Of a stretch of 64,000 nucleotides of DNA, positions 34,625 through 47,521 are shown piece after piece. The notes beneath the pieces were generated by a model, which did no database searches, was not told the DNA's origin, and was given only the letters and a program-made list of their open reading frames with translations. Position numbers and translations under genes: made by a program. Origin of the DNA: Beaufortia kweichowensis. Taxonomy: Eukaryota > Chordata > Actinopteri > Cypriniformes > Gastromyzontidae. The stretch is taken from the NCBI GenBank assembly GCA_019155185.1, contig CM032807.1, forward strand, positions 14,358,200 to 14,422,199, in the 5' to 3' direction. The stretch's first letter is position 1; each line of letters opens with the position of its first letter.

Positions 34625-37340
34625 GCTCTTATAACCCACTCAGTTTAAGATTCATATTGATTTAGTCTGTGGTGCCTATTACAGCATGACACACATCGCA
34701 TATCTTTCTGCTTATATTTACAGTTAGGGATTTGAACAGTATTCACCTTTGGTGCACAACATGAATGATACCTTAATTTGTGTAATTTTTCTGACTGATT
34801 CAATTTTCGCACTCCGTTTAGCTCTGTCCACATTCTAACAAACAAACCTTGCAAGCACCTTGTCTTTGTTTTCCCAACACATGCATTGGTATTCCAGCGG
34901 TGTCTCCTTCTCTGGTATGATCTAGTTTAAACACACGTCGGGGAGTCTGCTGAGAGCAAACAGCACAACCCTGGCACTTCATAAATCTTAAGGACAGATG
35001 AGGGGAAGAATTCGACACACAGTAATGTAGCTGAAACACTCTCTCCCTGAGCCGGGGGCGGAGCTTTGGCGTGCTCACTGTCTTGCTCTTCTTCAAGATC
35101 AGAGCTGGCAGATGTCTGCCTGGTGTGGGTCTGGTAGGGTAAAGTCCCATAACAGAAGAAAAAAGATGTCTTGAATGAGGAGGTTGTTATAGTCAAAGCT
35201 CACATTCTCTGTCGTCTCAGCTTTGGTTAAGAAAACATGATTTTTATTCAGTAAAATTAGATTATGGAGAAAACGTGAAATAATTTAATAGAACAGCTTC
35301 ATGGGTTTAAATGTTTACAATTAAAACAGGAAGTTGACATCTACTGCAATTTTTATTTATATAGGCTATATAAGGCTTTCCTATAATTTGCATTTATTTA
35401 TCTAAACTATATATTTTTTATTATATAATAATTTTTAAAATATTTTTTATAAATAACATTGTTTTATTAGTTTATTATTAGTTTACATCCAAATGATATT
35501 CCATTAAAGGTATTAATTTTGAATTTTTGTTTTATGATTTATTATTACACCCTCTTAATTTTTTTCCTTCTGCAAAAAATTATTTACCAACTGAATCAAT
35601 GCAATACATCAATTTGTATGCTGTGATCAAGACTCTATGCTTGCATGTTTCTTCTTTACAGGCTTTAAAGGTACCTATGTCCTCTATAAAAATATGTTAA
35701 AGATCTGTTCATGTTTTCCACTATGAAAGGAAATAGATCAATTCAGTCATTTTTGTGAACACCCACCTTATCAAGAAGAAGTGATAGGAGAGAGAAGCAA
35801 GGTCAGGGGAGGCTTGTAAAAGCTTACAAGGGTAAATAAAACAGCCAGAGAGTGAGAGTGGCCTTTACAGGGCCTTTAATGTCAAAGCAACTGAATGGAT
35901 GCTGTGTTTATCCTGTGTTTTATTATGTTAGCACGTTTACAACTGTGTTTGTTTTAATTTGAAGGGTAAAATATGAAAATCTCTGGAAACTGGAATAGGC
36001 AATAGCATGCTTGGGGTAGCAGCATGGGACAGGATATTTTGTTGCATTCTATCCAAGCTAAATTTAAGACTCCTGTTCAGATTAATGTTCACATGCATCA
36101 GATGGAAATCTTTTTTCTGATTATTACTTCACTAATGTGGTAGCACAACAATAGCAAATCTCATTATCTCTTTTCTGTAATGTGCTGTAAAACATCATGG
36201 CGTTTAGTCACATGACATGCGAGAACCATTGTGAGTTGTTGCATTGCGATATTATGTGAATTATTTACATATTATTTTGTTGTACTTTATAGTAGCCTTA
36301 TTGTCTACACTGAATTTTTTGAAACTTTTTTATTTATTACAGTTTTTTGATTTGGCTTACGTATTTAGCAGATAAGTTATTTGTTGGGCATGAGAAAGAA
36401 CAAGCAGTTTTCCAGTCTTGTATCCTGGTTAAACGTAATATTATTATTTTTTAAAACTCCAGATATGAATCCACTGATACACTGTTGTGATTTTACTTGG
36501 TTTATTAAAAATGACATACATCCAAGGCTTGGAGACATTTATAATTCGTTAACAGCATTCACAAATCTATACAATTTTTGCTTATAGCTTAATTTAAAAA
36601 TATAGTAATTCATTTTAAACCATAGTTGCCCCCATTTGTGATTGTAGAAGAACTGTCTTGTTTTGTCTGACATTATTATTATTTATTAATATTACATTAT
36701 TATATTATCTTGAGAACTCAAAATGACAAAAAATGACAGTGCCAGACATTTTTACTCTTATGGTAATGTTTACGTACCAGCAGATGGCAGCACTGACTGA
36801 TGTCTGATGCCCTAGTTGGGTCAAATGACAGCTTGTATTCACTCTCTCTCTGTTACGAGTAAACATCCAGGAGGCATTTTGCAGGTATCTCACCGCACAG
36901 AAATTGCTCGAGGGAAGGAAGCCCAGGAATCCCGGCTTATCGGAGCCAAAATCCTGAATTACAGGCGTCAGCGTGGATGAATGCCAGAGCGGTGGAGAGA
37001 CAGCGAGGAATGAAAAGAATCCAGGGGGCCGTAGCGTTCCCCTATTTTGTTTGTTGAGTCATTTTCCCTTCCAAAACGCTTACACCAAACAAGCCCTCCA
37101 AGAACCTGCTACCGATGTGATGAATGCTCACTCTTCATAGAGAGAAATTAGTCATTTCCTAATTGACTCAGAATTGCTTCATCACTCCACGAGTGCTCAT
37201 CTGAATGCAGTGAGATGGCTAATTAAAACGCTCTCAGCAAACATCGACAAGCTTTTCCCTCGATTACTTGAAGGCTGATCACACTCAAATAAACATGTGT
37301 AACACTGGTGCCAATGAAATGCCATTTGGTTCGTATTTTA
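34625..37340. other. intergenic, no gene seen
   Basis: AT-rich apart from a GC-richer patch at about 34830-35200 with two overlapping minus-strand frames lacking known domains, and another at about 36890-37260. No exon could be supported. Confidence 0.5.
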
Positions 37341-37347
37341 GCTGGGA

Positions 37348-37362
37348 AGGTCATTGTGACCT
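37348..37362. promoter_or_regulatory. perfect palindromic estrogen-response-element sequence
   Basis: AGGTCATTGTGACCT, an exact inverted repeat of AGGTCA with 3-bp spacing, the classical ERE consensus. Function is not shown by sequence. Confidence 0.5.
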
Positions 37363-38319
37363 TGAGACTTTTTGCATGAACTTTATTTAACACCCTCAGA
37401 AGTTAATCTCCTCTCAAACAGCATGCCGGTGGACCGCCCATTGACTGTTTGATGCAAAAAGGCCAATTGCTTTCTCAAAACAGCAATCTCCAAACTGATT
37501 GGCTCACAGTTTTCAAGGTTGCACAGGTTTTGAGCAGTTTATCTTGAAACGAAGACTACAGCGGACTCACTATACTGGCATTCCATCAACACTATTCCTC
37601 TGTTACTCATGCAACATTCATGCATTCAGCTTAACGTTTGTAAGAAAATGACATCTAGTGAAGCAATTACATTCATTTTGCATCAAAGAAACTCTCACAT
37701 TGCACAACCTTTGTTGGAGCATGAATATTCATTCAAAGCACAATTGGTTTAGTACAATTACAGAAATCATAACTACAATAGATGTTGTAATTAGCAAGCA
37801 AGAGCCTGTTTCCATAGTTACAGTGCTGGAATATGAATTGGTATCGGTGTTTTCTGAATATTTAAACTAATATTAAATAAAGTTATGCACTGAATATTTC
37901 AAGTACTCTGCCTGTACTTTGATTACCCTGTTCTTTGGGAATTTTCTTCAATTTATTTCAACTAGCCAGAATGGAACAAAGGTAGACTAGGATCTCTCAC
38001 GTGTCTTATCACCAACTTGCTAAAAAAGCCTGCAGCCTAAAATGGTTCGCTCGTCTTAACTGGTTTAAGTTGGAATCCTGGTCAAGTTCCTAAAAAACTT
38101 TTCTTTCTGTAAAAATCTCACTTAATATACAGTACATATATAGGTCCAAAAATGTTTCTAAAAAGTTCATGAGTGCTAGCTTCAGATCTCATTGGTTCAC
38201 ATTTGTCTCGTGACTAGTTGTCATACTATATTTTGTAACAAGACATGTCATGAACCAATGACATTAAATTTATTAAGTGTTGCCATATATGATGAGATTC
38301 AATTTTGACAAATAGCTTC

Positions 38320-38440
38320 AAAATATTGTTCATTTTCTATCACACACCTATTGTTTCACTTTGTTACTTTATTAATCTACTGGAGTCATTTGGATTACTT
38401 TATTGATGGATGTTTGTGCTTTTTGGGGCTTCAACATATT
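38320..38440 (+). repeat. fragment of teleost interspersed repeat
   Basis: TATTGTTTCACTTTGTTACTTTATT, ACTGGAGTCATTTGGATTAC and TGTGCTTTTTGGGGCTTC are shared in part with 39110-39290 and match, from memory, the internal part of GGGATAGTTCACCC-type elements. Confidence 0.5.
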
Positions 38441-39109
38441 AGGGATCTACATACAGTATGCATATAAAATGAGAGATATTTTTATTAAAAATCTTGATTT
38501 TTCTTAAAGTAAATAAAAAAGTAATGCCAAAAGGGTAAATACTTAAACTCAAATTCCAACAATCGTTTTCTAAAATTTGTTTTCATATACACCCTCAAAA
38601 AAAGACTAACACACACCTCCTTCTGTCGGTTTATGCAATATTTTCTTTTACTTTCCCTGAATTTCTCCCATAATGGGTGCTGTCTGCTATCGAGTATTAC
38701 TATCTCAGGTAGGAAAACCTTTTTTTTGACCTAATCCATACAGACGCCAATGTTCCCAAAGCATACTACCCTAAGGCTGCTCTGTACTCTGCAAATAAGT
38801 TGATACTCATAAACTGTGTTTTTCCTGCCCACTCAGAGTCATGGGCAAACTCTTAACAACAGCCAGAAAGATCTGTTCTAGAACATACTGTTACTAGTTT
38901 TGACAGGTGATGTGGAGAAGCAGTTCTCATGTGACTTGTTGACATGTTGCTTTACATTACTTGACCAAACAGTATTCAGACCCAAACTGTTTACTTTCTC
39001 AATGTTTTCAATATTTCCATATTTGTTAACCTGTATTGTAAACAGTAACTTACTACCATATGTATATCAATTGCTAAATTAAAATATTCAAATATTATTA
39101 AATTCGTCC

Positions 39110-39290
39110 CACAAACATATTGTTTCACTTGAAAAGACATTTATAAACTTACTAGAGTCATTTGGATAAGCTTCACCATTTTGAGCCCAATAAAAGAACA
39201 TGATGGCATTTTAATATAAAAGAAAGTTAGTCATATACAACTAGGATGGCATGAAAGTGAGTAAAAAATGAATAAACTATTCCTTCCAAT
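39110..39290 (+). repeat. fragment of GGGATAGTTCACCC-type element
   Basis: ATTGTTTCACTTG, ACTAGAGTCATTTGGAT, GAAAGTTAGTCATATACAAC and GGATGGCATGAAAGTGAGTA follow the order of the same repeat type, ending near AATAAACTATTCCTTCC. Confidence 0.5.
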
Positions 39291-39490
39291 CAATCATTCA
39301 ACGTCTTTGGTTTTACTAATGAAATATGCATTTTCTAATCAAAGATGCATTTTGGTGCGCGGGTACTCGATATTGACCAATGCGTCAAACCTCATCTATC
39401 ATTCTGACAGTGGAAAAAGACCAGTAAGGTGTTAATAAATTCACACAAAGTTTAGACCGGTACATATATAAGCATTTTTCTCAACTACGC

Positions 39491-39790
39491 TAGAAAACTC
39501 ACGTTAAAATGCCTGTCAGGAGCGAGTCAAGCGTGTGCGGCCAGCTGGCCTCTCTTCCTGCCGGCCGCGTGTTTAAATGCCGGCTGTTTTAAATGGAGAT
39601 GATCAGAATTAAGAAGCTCTTCTGCTGATATTCTAGTCATGCCCGGCTCTCTGAGAAACACCACCAGGGGCTCGCAGGCGGAGTATTTCAACACGTCGGC
39701 AGAACATGACAGAAATTACCCAGGCGTGACAGGAAAATACAGGGGGCGTGAAATTAACCGCTGCTCTCTCGCAACTCATCTCCCCCACAT
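39491..39790. promoter_or_regulatory. GC-rich patch in gene desert, candidate conserved element
   Basis: GC- and CpG-rich sequence far from any gene, with the palindrome GGCCAGCTGGCC at 39539-39550 and TTTAAATGGAGATGATCAG. The open frame at 39639-39869 has no domain. Regulatory role is an inference. Confidence 0.25.
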
Positions 39791-40839
39791 ATTGCGTCGT
39801 TACTCACTGATGTGTATATTTGTATGTGTTTTACTTCTAATAAACATCACAATGGCGTTTCAGACATAATATTGTGCACTTCTTCAAAGGTTGCTGATGA
39901 TTTTGCTGGTGGAGCTGAGTGTGCTTCACACACACACAAACACGTTAATTCTATATTAAAGGATTTCCAAATGAATTCAATTTTTCGCTAAACCACAGTG
40001 CAAGAGATACATTGTCAGTGATGTCACATTACTGAAAGTTTCAGGTCAGAAGCTAAATTGTAGAGTTGCATTCAGAACTCTGCGTGAGACACCGGTTAGC
40101 CAAGGGCAAAACTCAGATGTAGGACGACATCATAGTGATCTGCCGGCTGTTGTCATCTCATCATTAGCATGACCGTTCTCACCGGTGGTGTCATTCCTAC
40201 TCTGCAGTGTTCCCAGCATTCACAGTAATACATTCAATATCTATCTGTGTGTCTGTCTGTCTGTCTGTCAGATTTCTCGTCTTAACCACCAACCCTCTTT
40301 TTTTAAGACAAGAGCATCTTCTTCATCATGACCTTTTGACTTTTCCAGACTCTTAATCAGGATGAATCTTTCCTAAAGACAATAGGGCAAACAGTCATTA
40401 ACCTCTCCAAAAGTGGTGCACTGATGTTTAACTGAAATAATGATCGGCAAGGGCAAGATTTAATGAGTATTGGCATTAATCGGAACATCCTTTAGAATGT
40501 CACAAGGGATAGCTGTGTATCGCTGCCAAACAACATTCAGTGGACCTTAGTTTTGTCTGCTGTCTGTGATCTTTATAAACTTTTATACATATGTATGAAC
40601 CCTGTCAGGATGCCTGTCATGTGCCACTGTGGATTTAGTCATTAAGACATGGAAGCGATAAAGCTAATGCTGGAGTCTGCAAAACTGTTCCCAGCCTGTT
40701 CTCATAAATCTATAGGTCTAAATAAAGTCAAGTTAAGAAGCTAAATAAGTTAAAAGAAATGCCCCATGCATTATTTTATAAAGCTTTTTTGTGATTTTTC
40801 ATAGGTAAAGTGCATTTTTTTAATTGTCACATTCATAAC

Positions 40840-41172
40840 AGTCTGTATTCCTCATAAATGAACACATGAAAATTTAAATAAAATAACTATTTTATAATCT
40901 TTATAATCCATTTGTATATTATTGCTTCTGGTTCTGTGCATTTCAATTCACAGAAATCCTACAAAGTAATTTGCCTCTTAAAAATGTCTGTTCCTTTATT
41001 ACATCCCTAACACATGTATATTCCATTTTTTTAAATCGATAACTCATGCATAGATATTTTTCTGATGTCTGGACACTATCAACAGGGCTTTAATAAAATA
41101 TAAACAGATGGTTTAATATATTGCCAAGTTTTGACTGGAAATGTCACGTCCATAATGCTGGAATTGCCCTAT
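40840..41172 (-). repeat. interspersed repeat, GGGCAATTC family, copy 4
   Basis: Inverted copy with TATTATTGCTTCTGGTTCTG, TTTTTCTGATGTCTGGACAC and the end GTCACGTCCATAATGCTGG then AATTGCCC. Confidence 0.7.
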
Positions 41173-42423
41173 TACAGAATTTGTACAGCAGTATAAAATA
41201 ACAATTAAGAAAAATAAAGTCAAAACAAACACTAGAACATTTTTTGGACTAAAGATTTTAAAATAAAATAAGATCTGGGTCATGTAAAACCATGTATACA
41301 GATTATTATGTAAAAGCATGCAACTTTCAGTAACAGATCAAAGTCTGTATTCTGAATAGAAGTATGCAGCTCAGACAGCAATTGAGACAACCATTTACAT
41401 TAAATTTGCGGTTCAGACTCTAAAACACATGCCTATTGAAATACAAGCCATAACATTGGTCTCGTATAAGTGGGTGGGCAATACCTACCAAGAGGGTTTT
41501 TGAAATTCATGTATTCATTACAATATGCACCATTAGATAGTCATATCATGCTCAAATACTTCCCATCTATTCCATGAAGACCGCTTTAAGCCATTGAGAT
41601 TCAGTGTTCATATTGCTCAGGTGAACAGGACCCAGGCTTACGGAGGAAGAAAATGTTCAGTGTCAGTGCCCTTACAGCCGACAGATGGATTGAGTGAAGT
41701 TTGTGTTATTGGAGATGAACATTAGAACCGGGTGAGTGGGCGAGGTTTACGATACTGAAACGCAAACAAACCTCTGGCTATGATCACTCATTCTTTCTAC
41801 AACACTTTGAAGAACACAGCAAAAGGTGTTCCGTATAAAACCTACAACTTTAGCTTTGATGCTTCTTGAAAGAACATGGCCTATCGGGGCCTTTTTGAAG
41901 TTTTAACTGAAAGAACGTTCTCCACAAACTCAAGGTGACTGCAGAGAGGCAGTCGAGTGTCTTTGATGACTGAATTTGCCTGTTTGCGAGTCAGTCTGTG
42001 TTGTAGTGATTCCTGAGGGAAGGGAATGTGGGGATTACTGTGACTGTGCCCTTTCTCTGAATGACACCTACCCTAATAAAGATAGGTGGCGGCATGCCAT
42101 CTCTCTCTCTTTCTTTTGCTGTGTTACATTATAATTTTTAGAAACTGGCTAACATTCTCTGGCTTATTATGGCCAAGAACTGCATACCTATGGTATATTG
42201 ACACTGACCGTGAGGCGAAAAAGTGAAGCGAATGGCCACAATGGAGGTTTTACATCAAAGGTGAATCATCCTCAGCTATTTCACTCCTGCAAGATAGGTG
42301 GCGCTGATGGACAATGAGTCACACAAACTGATTTTAAAATGCTGTATCATTATACAAATAAATTTGGAGATAATGCAAGAAAGCTTTCATGTCCTTAATT
42401 TTCAAATTTAATTTTCAAAATTC

Positions 42424-42500
42424 ACTGGTTAAGCATTTCTGTAGCATGACGTTAGCAGTTGTCAAGTCATGGGTTCGATGCCATGGATTGCACATACTTA
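42424..42500 (+). repeat. tRNA-derived SINE head
   Basis: A B-box GGTTCGATGCC at 42472-42482 preceded by an A-box-like TGGTTAAGCAT about 40 bp upstream and TAGCAGTTGTCAAGTCATGG between. This is the tRNA-like layout of fish SINEs. Confidence 0.5.
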
Positions 42501-42529
42501 TGAAAAACACATCAAGTAAGTTAGAGGTT

Positions 42530-42957
42530 TTCATGGGTCTACTAAGATCCAAAAACCCGGGGTCCGAACCGAGACCCGAGCGGGTTTATGCGTGACCCGT
42601 ACACGGGTTGGGTATGATATTAGTGACCTGGGGTCTCTGGTAATTTAAAATAAATGTGTTTTTCCTGAAGGAAGACCCAAACTTGTTGGACAAAGAAGTC
42701 AATGTTGTATGTATGTTGGACCACTGAAACAAATTGTAATTCCATTTGGTGTTAGTGGTGCAGAAATGACACTTCACCTTTCCACTTTGCAGGTTTACAC
42801 ATTTTACACACTCAACCACCGACCAGAGAGCTGTAAAATCCATCTGTAAAAACTTCGCAACAACTGACAGATTCATTAGCCCATTAAACAGTGTAATTAC
42901 CACAGCAGAATAGTAACATGCTTTGTCTCTACAGGATTTCCCAGCTTTGAAAAACAC
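42530..42957 (-). mobile_element. degraded hAT-like element with BED-finger remnant (tentative)
   Basis: The left part is rich in CGGGT/ACCCG repeats (42545-42620). The minus-strand frame 42586-42957 contains GKVKCHFCTT and a downstream NIHTTL, which resembles a decayed BED zinc finger of hAT transposases. No DDE-domain remains. Tentative. Confidence 0.3.
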
Positions 42958-44748
42958 AGGCTCTCACTTTTCCTATCCCGACTCTTACCGGTTTTAACAA
43001 CTCAGCGTGCTCTCAAAGACACAAATGTCACAGTCGCACACCCTCCGCTCTTATCTACCTCTGCACGCGACAGGCAATAAATGATTAATCACACGAACTC
43101 ATCATGGAGACGCCTCATCAAGCCGCAACATGATAAATGCTCCCCTCCATTATTAGTGGAACAAACTATAGTGCTCCATTCACATGGATATAAATGACTG
43201 CAGTGATGGCCGATGATGACGATGCTGAAATAACGTTCTTACCGATAAAGCTGCATAACCGAGAGCTGCCACCGTAAGATTAAGTGGAAGCGCATGGATA
43301 ATGACTCACATTATAGCTGTGAAGAATCGAGACGAATGACGCTCAGGGTAATTCTCACAAGTTGCATGAGTGATATTTCACGTGACTGTGTGTTGTTTCA
43401 TTATTCGTTTTATTTTGCCATAGATTCTGGTTTGCTTATTTGCATGCCATGTGCTGATGGTTTAGTCAAATAATGGTGTGCGTGTTTTTCATCTGACAGA
43501 TGTCTGACAACAATATTGTGTCAATGTACAAAAACCAAAAGGGCTTTGTTTTTGCATTAATACACATAAAAAATTAGGCCAAAATTATGATGCCTTGGAA
43601 GCTCAGGTAAAATCAACCCATTATTTGAGTTTTTGTAAATTGATTTAAAATTGTTTAGTGTATTTTTGCTTTGATTTAATGTTTATTATACACAATGACC
43701 CCAGTTCTGTTAACTGTGACATAAAAATGTCAAATATTTTTGAATTATCACCATTGTCAAAGGTATTGTAGAGTAACTTACAAAGAATTCTTAAGAGGAA
43801 AATGTTCCCTCATCATATTTTTTCATGGTGGTCCACTTTATCAACAATGTAGGTTATCGCCTGGGGCAAAGCATGCTGGGAACTTAAGCAGGCCTACAGC
43901 AGTTTACTTTAAGTTCATTATACTTCATGGAAGAAACCAGATCGAGATCGAGATAAAATAAAGTTAAATCACACTAGAAACTATTCTCAAACAGATGCAA
44001 ACCTGTTGCAACGACGTAATAAATTCATGAATTTACAGCAGATATTGATGTTATTAGTTGAATCCGTGAGCTGTTTATACTTTCATAACTCCCCTGGTTA
44101 ATGTTCAAAAGAAGCTTGAAAGTTTTGCATTTGAAAGATTGCTCAAGTGTTGACTTTACGTGGGTAAATCAATAGAACAGGGAGCTTTCCTGGAGGCAGA
44201 TGCTAATCAGAGCAAGCAAGAAAGACGAAAACACAGTAGATACACGTCTATTAACTGCATGCTAATATTTTCATATCAAAAGCTTCATTTGTGTGAAGTG
44301 ACTTAATGACCTACCAACTCAAACAGTTTAGTTTTGCTGTCAATCAGCCGTTGATAAATACAGTGTCAATTACATGAAGTATGATGATAATCTAACTGAT
44401 GAGTAACTTATTGCAGTTGACGTGCATTGTAATTAATAATGATAAATACATTTATTAAATAAATTGCAACATTTTCTAAAGAAGTTGTGAGTGTTTGCTT
44501 GCCTTGTATGTGTGGTAGCCGTTATCAAACTAATTGATAAGTATAACGAACGGGTGAACGAATACGCCAAGATGAGTTGACAAGCTGTGGGTGTGAATAA
44601 AGATCCACTCATTCAGTTCAAAGGTCACACATTTTCTTTCATTCTGTCGGAGCTTGCATTCTCCCGGGTCTGAATCCGCACCGTATGTCAGACTCTTGAC
44701 GGAGCCTGTGGCGCACTCATCAATTGTGCATTAATTTCGAGAACGAGG

Positions 44749-44967
44749 TTATAAAAGAGGGATTAGCGCTTATTGATTATCACTCTTGAGCGTGGTCTGT
44801 CTATGAATAGCCATTCAATATCTGCAGCGTTTATTGACACAGTATTGAATGGTGCAGCGCTTAAAACGCAGCCGGCTTCTCATTCAGACGAACAGAATCA
44901 TCCCACCAACAGAGAAGAAATCGCTGCCAGAGCTATTGGTGAATACTTTCAAGAAAATCAAACTTAA
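44749..44967 (+). promoter_or_regulatory. candidate TATA-Inr promoter with small open frame
   Basis: TATAAAAG at 44750-44757 and an Inr-type TCACTCT with A at 44782, 32 bp after the TATA start. The first ATG is at 44803 and opens a 54-codon frame to 44967 without a known domain. Upstream sequence from about 44640 is GC-richer than its surroundings. Confidence 0.3.
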
Positions 44968-46124
44968 TCAGGGGAAATTTGACCGAGTATCAAGTCAGAG
45001 GAGGTACTGCTCAATGGCCTTTGCGATCGATAACTTTTAACCAGGTAGTGAATGGGAGAAAGCAGTTGAGTGAAAGAAGCAGAATCAATTACATCAATAA
45101 ATAACATTAACCAAAAACTACACATTCACATAATATGTAATATTGTTTGCATTTACACAATTATTTATTGTGATTTGAGAGCACAATGCTTTTGTGTATG
45201 TTTATGTAGTGTTAACAGCTGTCACTACTGATATCATAGTAAGATTCTCTGGTCCCAGAGCATCGTCTTGTAATGATTGATGTGCCCCTCTGACACTTGT
45301 GTTTCTGTCATAATACTCATTGTAATGACATTTGATGCGTGTGGATGCTGGCGAGTCATTTTATATAAAGTTTCTAAGTCCCACAGGTTTTAATCACAAG
45401 GGTCATACAGCAAACTATATTATAATAAAACATTGCCTTTTGCAGCAGAAATAATCCATCACATGCAGAATGGCGGATGAGAAAAGAATCTGGGAAAATC
45501 ATATCTTTTTTGACCTCTTGCACGCTTGTGAAGAGCAATACAGTCTCATATCTGTCTCGGACTGCGAGAGTGTTCTTTAGCATTGTGCTATCTGTGAAGT
45601 GACATGCCACAAGGCTTATTTTGACAGGCTTCTAAAGATGTTTCCACCTGATACCTGTAAGCTGTTTTCTGCAAAGGAAATTGGATGACTTAAGGTCCTT
45701 GCCGGGAATGCCAAAAATGATGGGTCTGCCAATGCTGATGATGAGTTGATCTAAAGCCTCAATGCAGAGGCTGATGTTCATTTTACTCGTCTCCCAGATT
45801 TCTGTAAGCGTTGTGAAATTGCTCCAAAACAGATATAAAAGCTACACAGAGATACATCTGTTGATTAGCAGGCCAACATGTATTGTAACACTTGCGGAAT
45901 CAATTAACCTTTCGAAAGCATCTGTTTTGGCTTTAAACAGCATTCAGTCCAATGATCTAAATGATACTGGAATGAATGTACAAATAAAAAACAACCAAAG
46001 GCCAAGAAAAGCAATCTCTTTTGGTTAGCCGGAAGTAGTATACAGTATAATCTGCCATATTATGTCGCCTATTCATTTCAAACTATGTAACCAGATGAAG
46101 ATTGTATGTTATCAGTCTATATTC

Positions 46125-46380
46125 CTCCATTTGTAATTCTACATTTGTAATGCAAGTCTCCATTTGTTGGGTATTATTGCTTTAGGTTTGCGCATTTTAA
46201 TTCACAATAATCCTACATATATTTCCTCTCATAAACGTGTGTGTTTCATTTTAAAAATACATAACTTGTGCATAAGCTGATATTTTTCTGATGTCTGGAC
46301 TCTATTCAGTGCTTTAGTAAAATAGAAACAGATGATTCAACATTCTATAAAAAGTATGTCACATCCATAAACAGTGCAGA
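46125..46380 (-). repeat. interspersed repeat, GGGCAATTC family, copy 5
   Basis: Contains TTTGTTGGGTATTATTGCTT, TTTTTCTGATGTCTGGACTC and TGTCACATCCATAAAC in the inverted order. Confidence 0.65.
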
Positions 46381-47385
46381 AAAACTCTTGGTCAGTAATT
46401 AAATAAAGCATTATTACCACATTAAACTAAATTTTTCATATGCCATTTTATTAATGTGCAAAGCAACAAAATATTTTAAACAAGGTTACAGTTGATCAAA
46501 TACAACACAAATCACATCAATGGTGACTTCACACGAACTTCACCTCTATGAATTCCTAATAACAACTATTAAAATGCCCCCATGAGCCATTACCCAATGA
46601 CCCAGCAAAGATCATTTATTCATATGTGAGGGCTTATAAGTATTCTCCACAGCATTTTATACTTGATCATTTAGATTGATTAACACTTAACTTCTTATCC
46701 TTTTTTGTGAATTTTTAAGCTAGAAGGTCAAGGAACTTAGAAAAGTTGTCTTCATTAGTTTTAGTTTATATCACACTTTTTCACACCAATTAAGCATGTA
46801 CACTTTCTGCTACTGTATCTTTAGCAAAATCATGAAATACCACAAATCCAAGTCTTTAGTTTGCAGTGCAAACAAAATATAATTTTCGCACAATATTTAT
46901 CTCCAATTGTAAAATGTTGTAAAATGTACAAACAATATATGATATAATAAATATTCTCGTAAGGAGACCCTGCATGAAGTTGGAGGTGGGGTGGGATTGA
47001 GTGTACACAAGTTTAGCAGTTTCCCGACCTTGAGCCTTTTCTGATTAACCTACATGAGAGCTCAACAAAGCCACACACACTCACACACACATACACACAG
47101 AGAGAGACTCCAAGGTGACACCATTTTGCAGAAATCCCAATAAAACCGTCCAGTGTCTCTGAGGTTAATGCGTTTTATTTAACAGCTTTGTGGAGCCCTT
47201 ACTGTGATTGTTATCCCTAATACAACACATTCACTGCCTGTAATTCTCTCCCCTCCCTTCTCTTGTCCGGGAGGCAGAAGAGTCAAAGATTACAAAAGCA
47301 GGCATTACATAATTCATTATCCAGACTGGTCTGGTTTGGTTCAGAGGAAGGGGAGGGAGAGGGGACACCTTCACATGGTGGTTCT

Positions 47386-47521
<136 letters not shown>

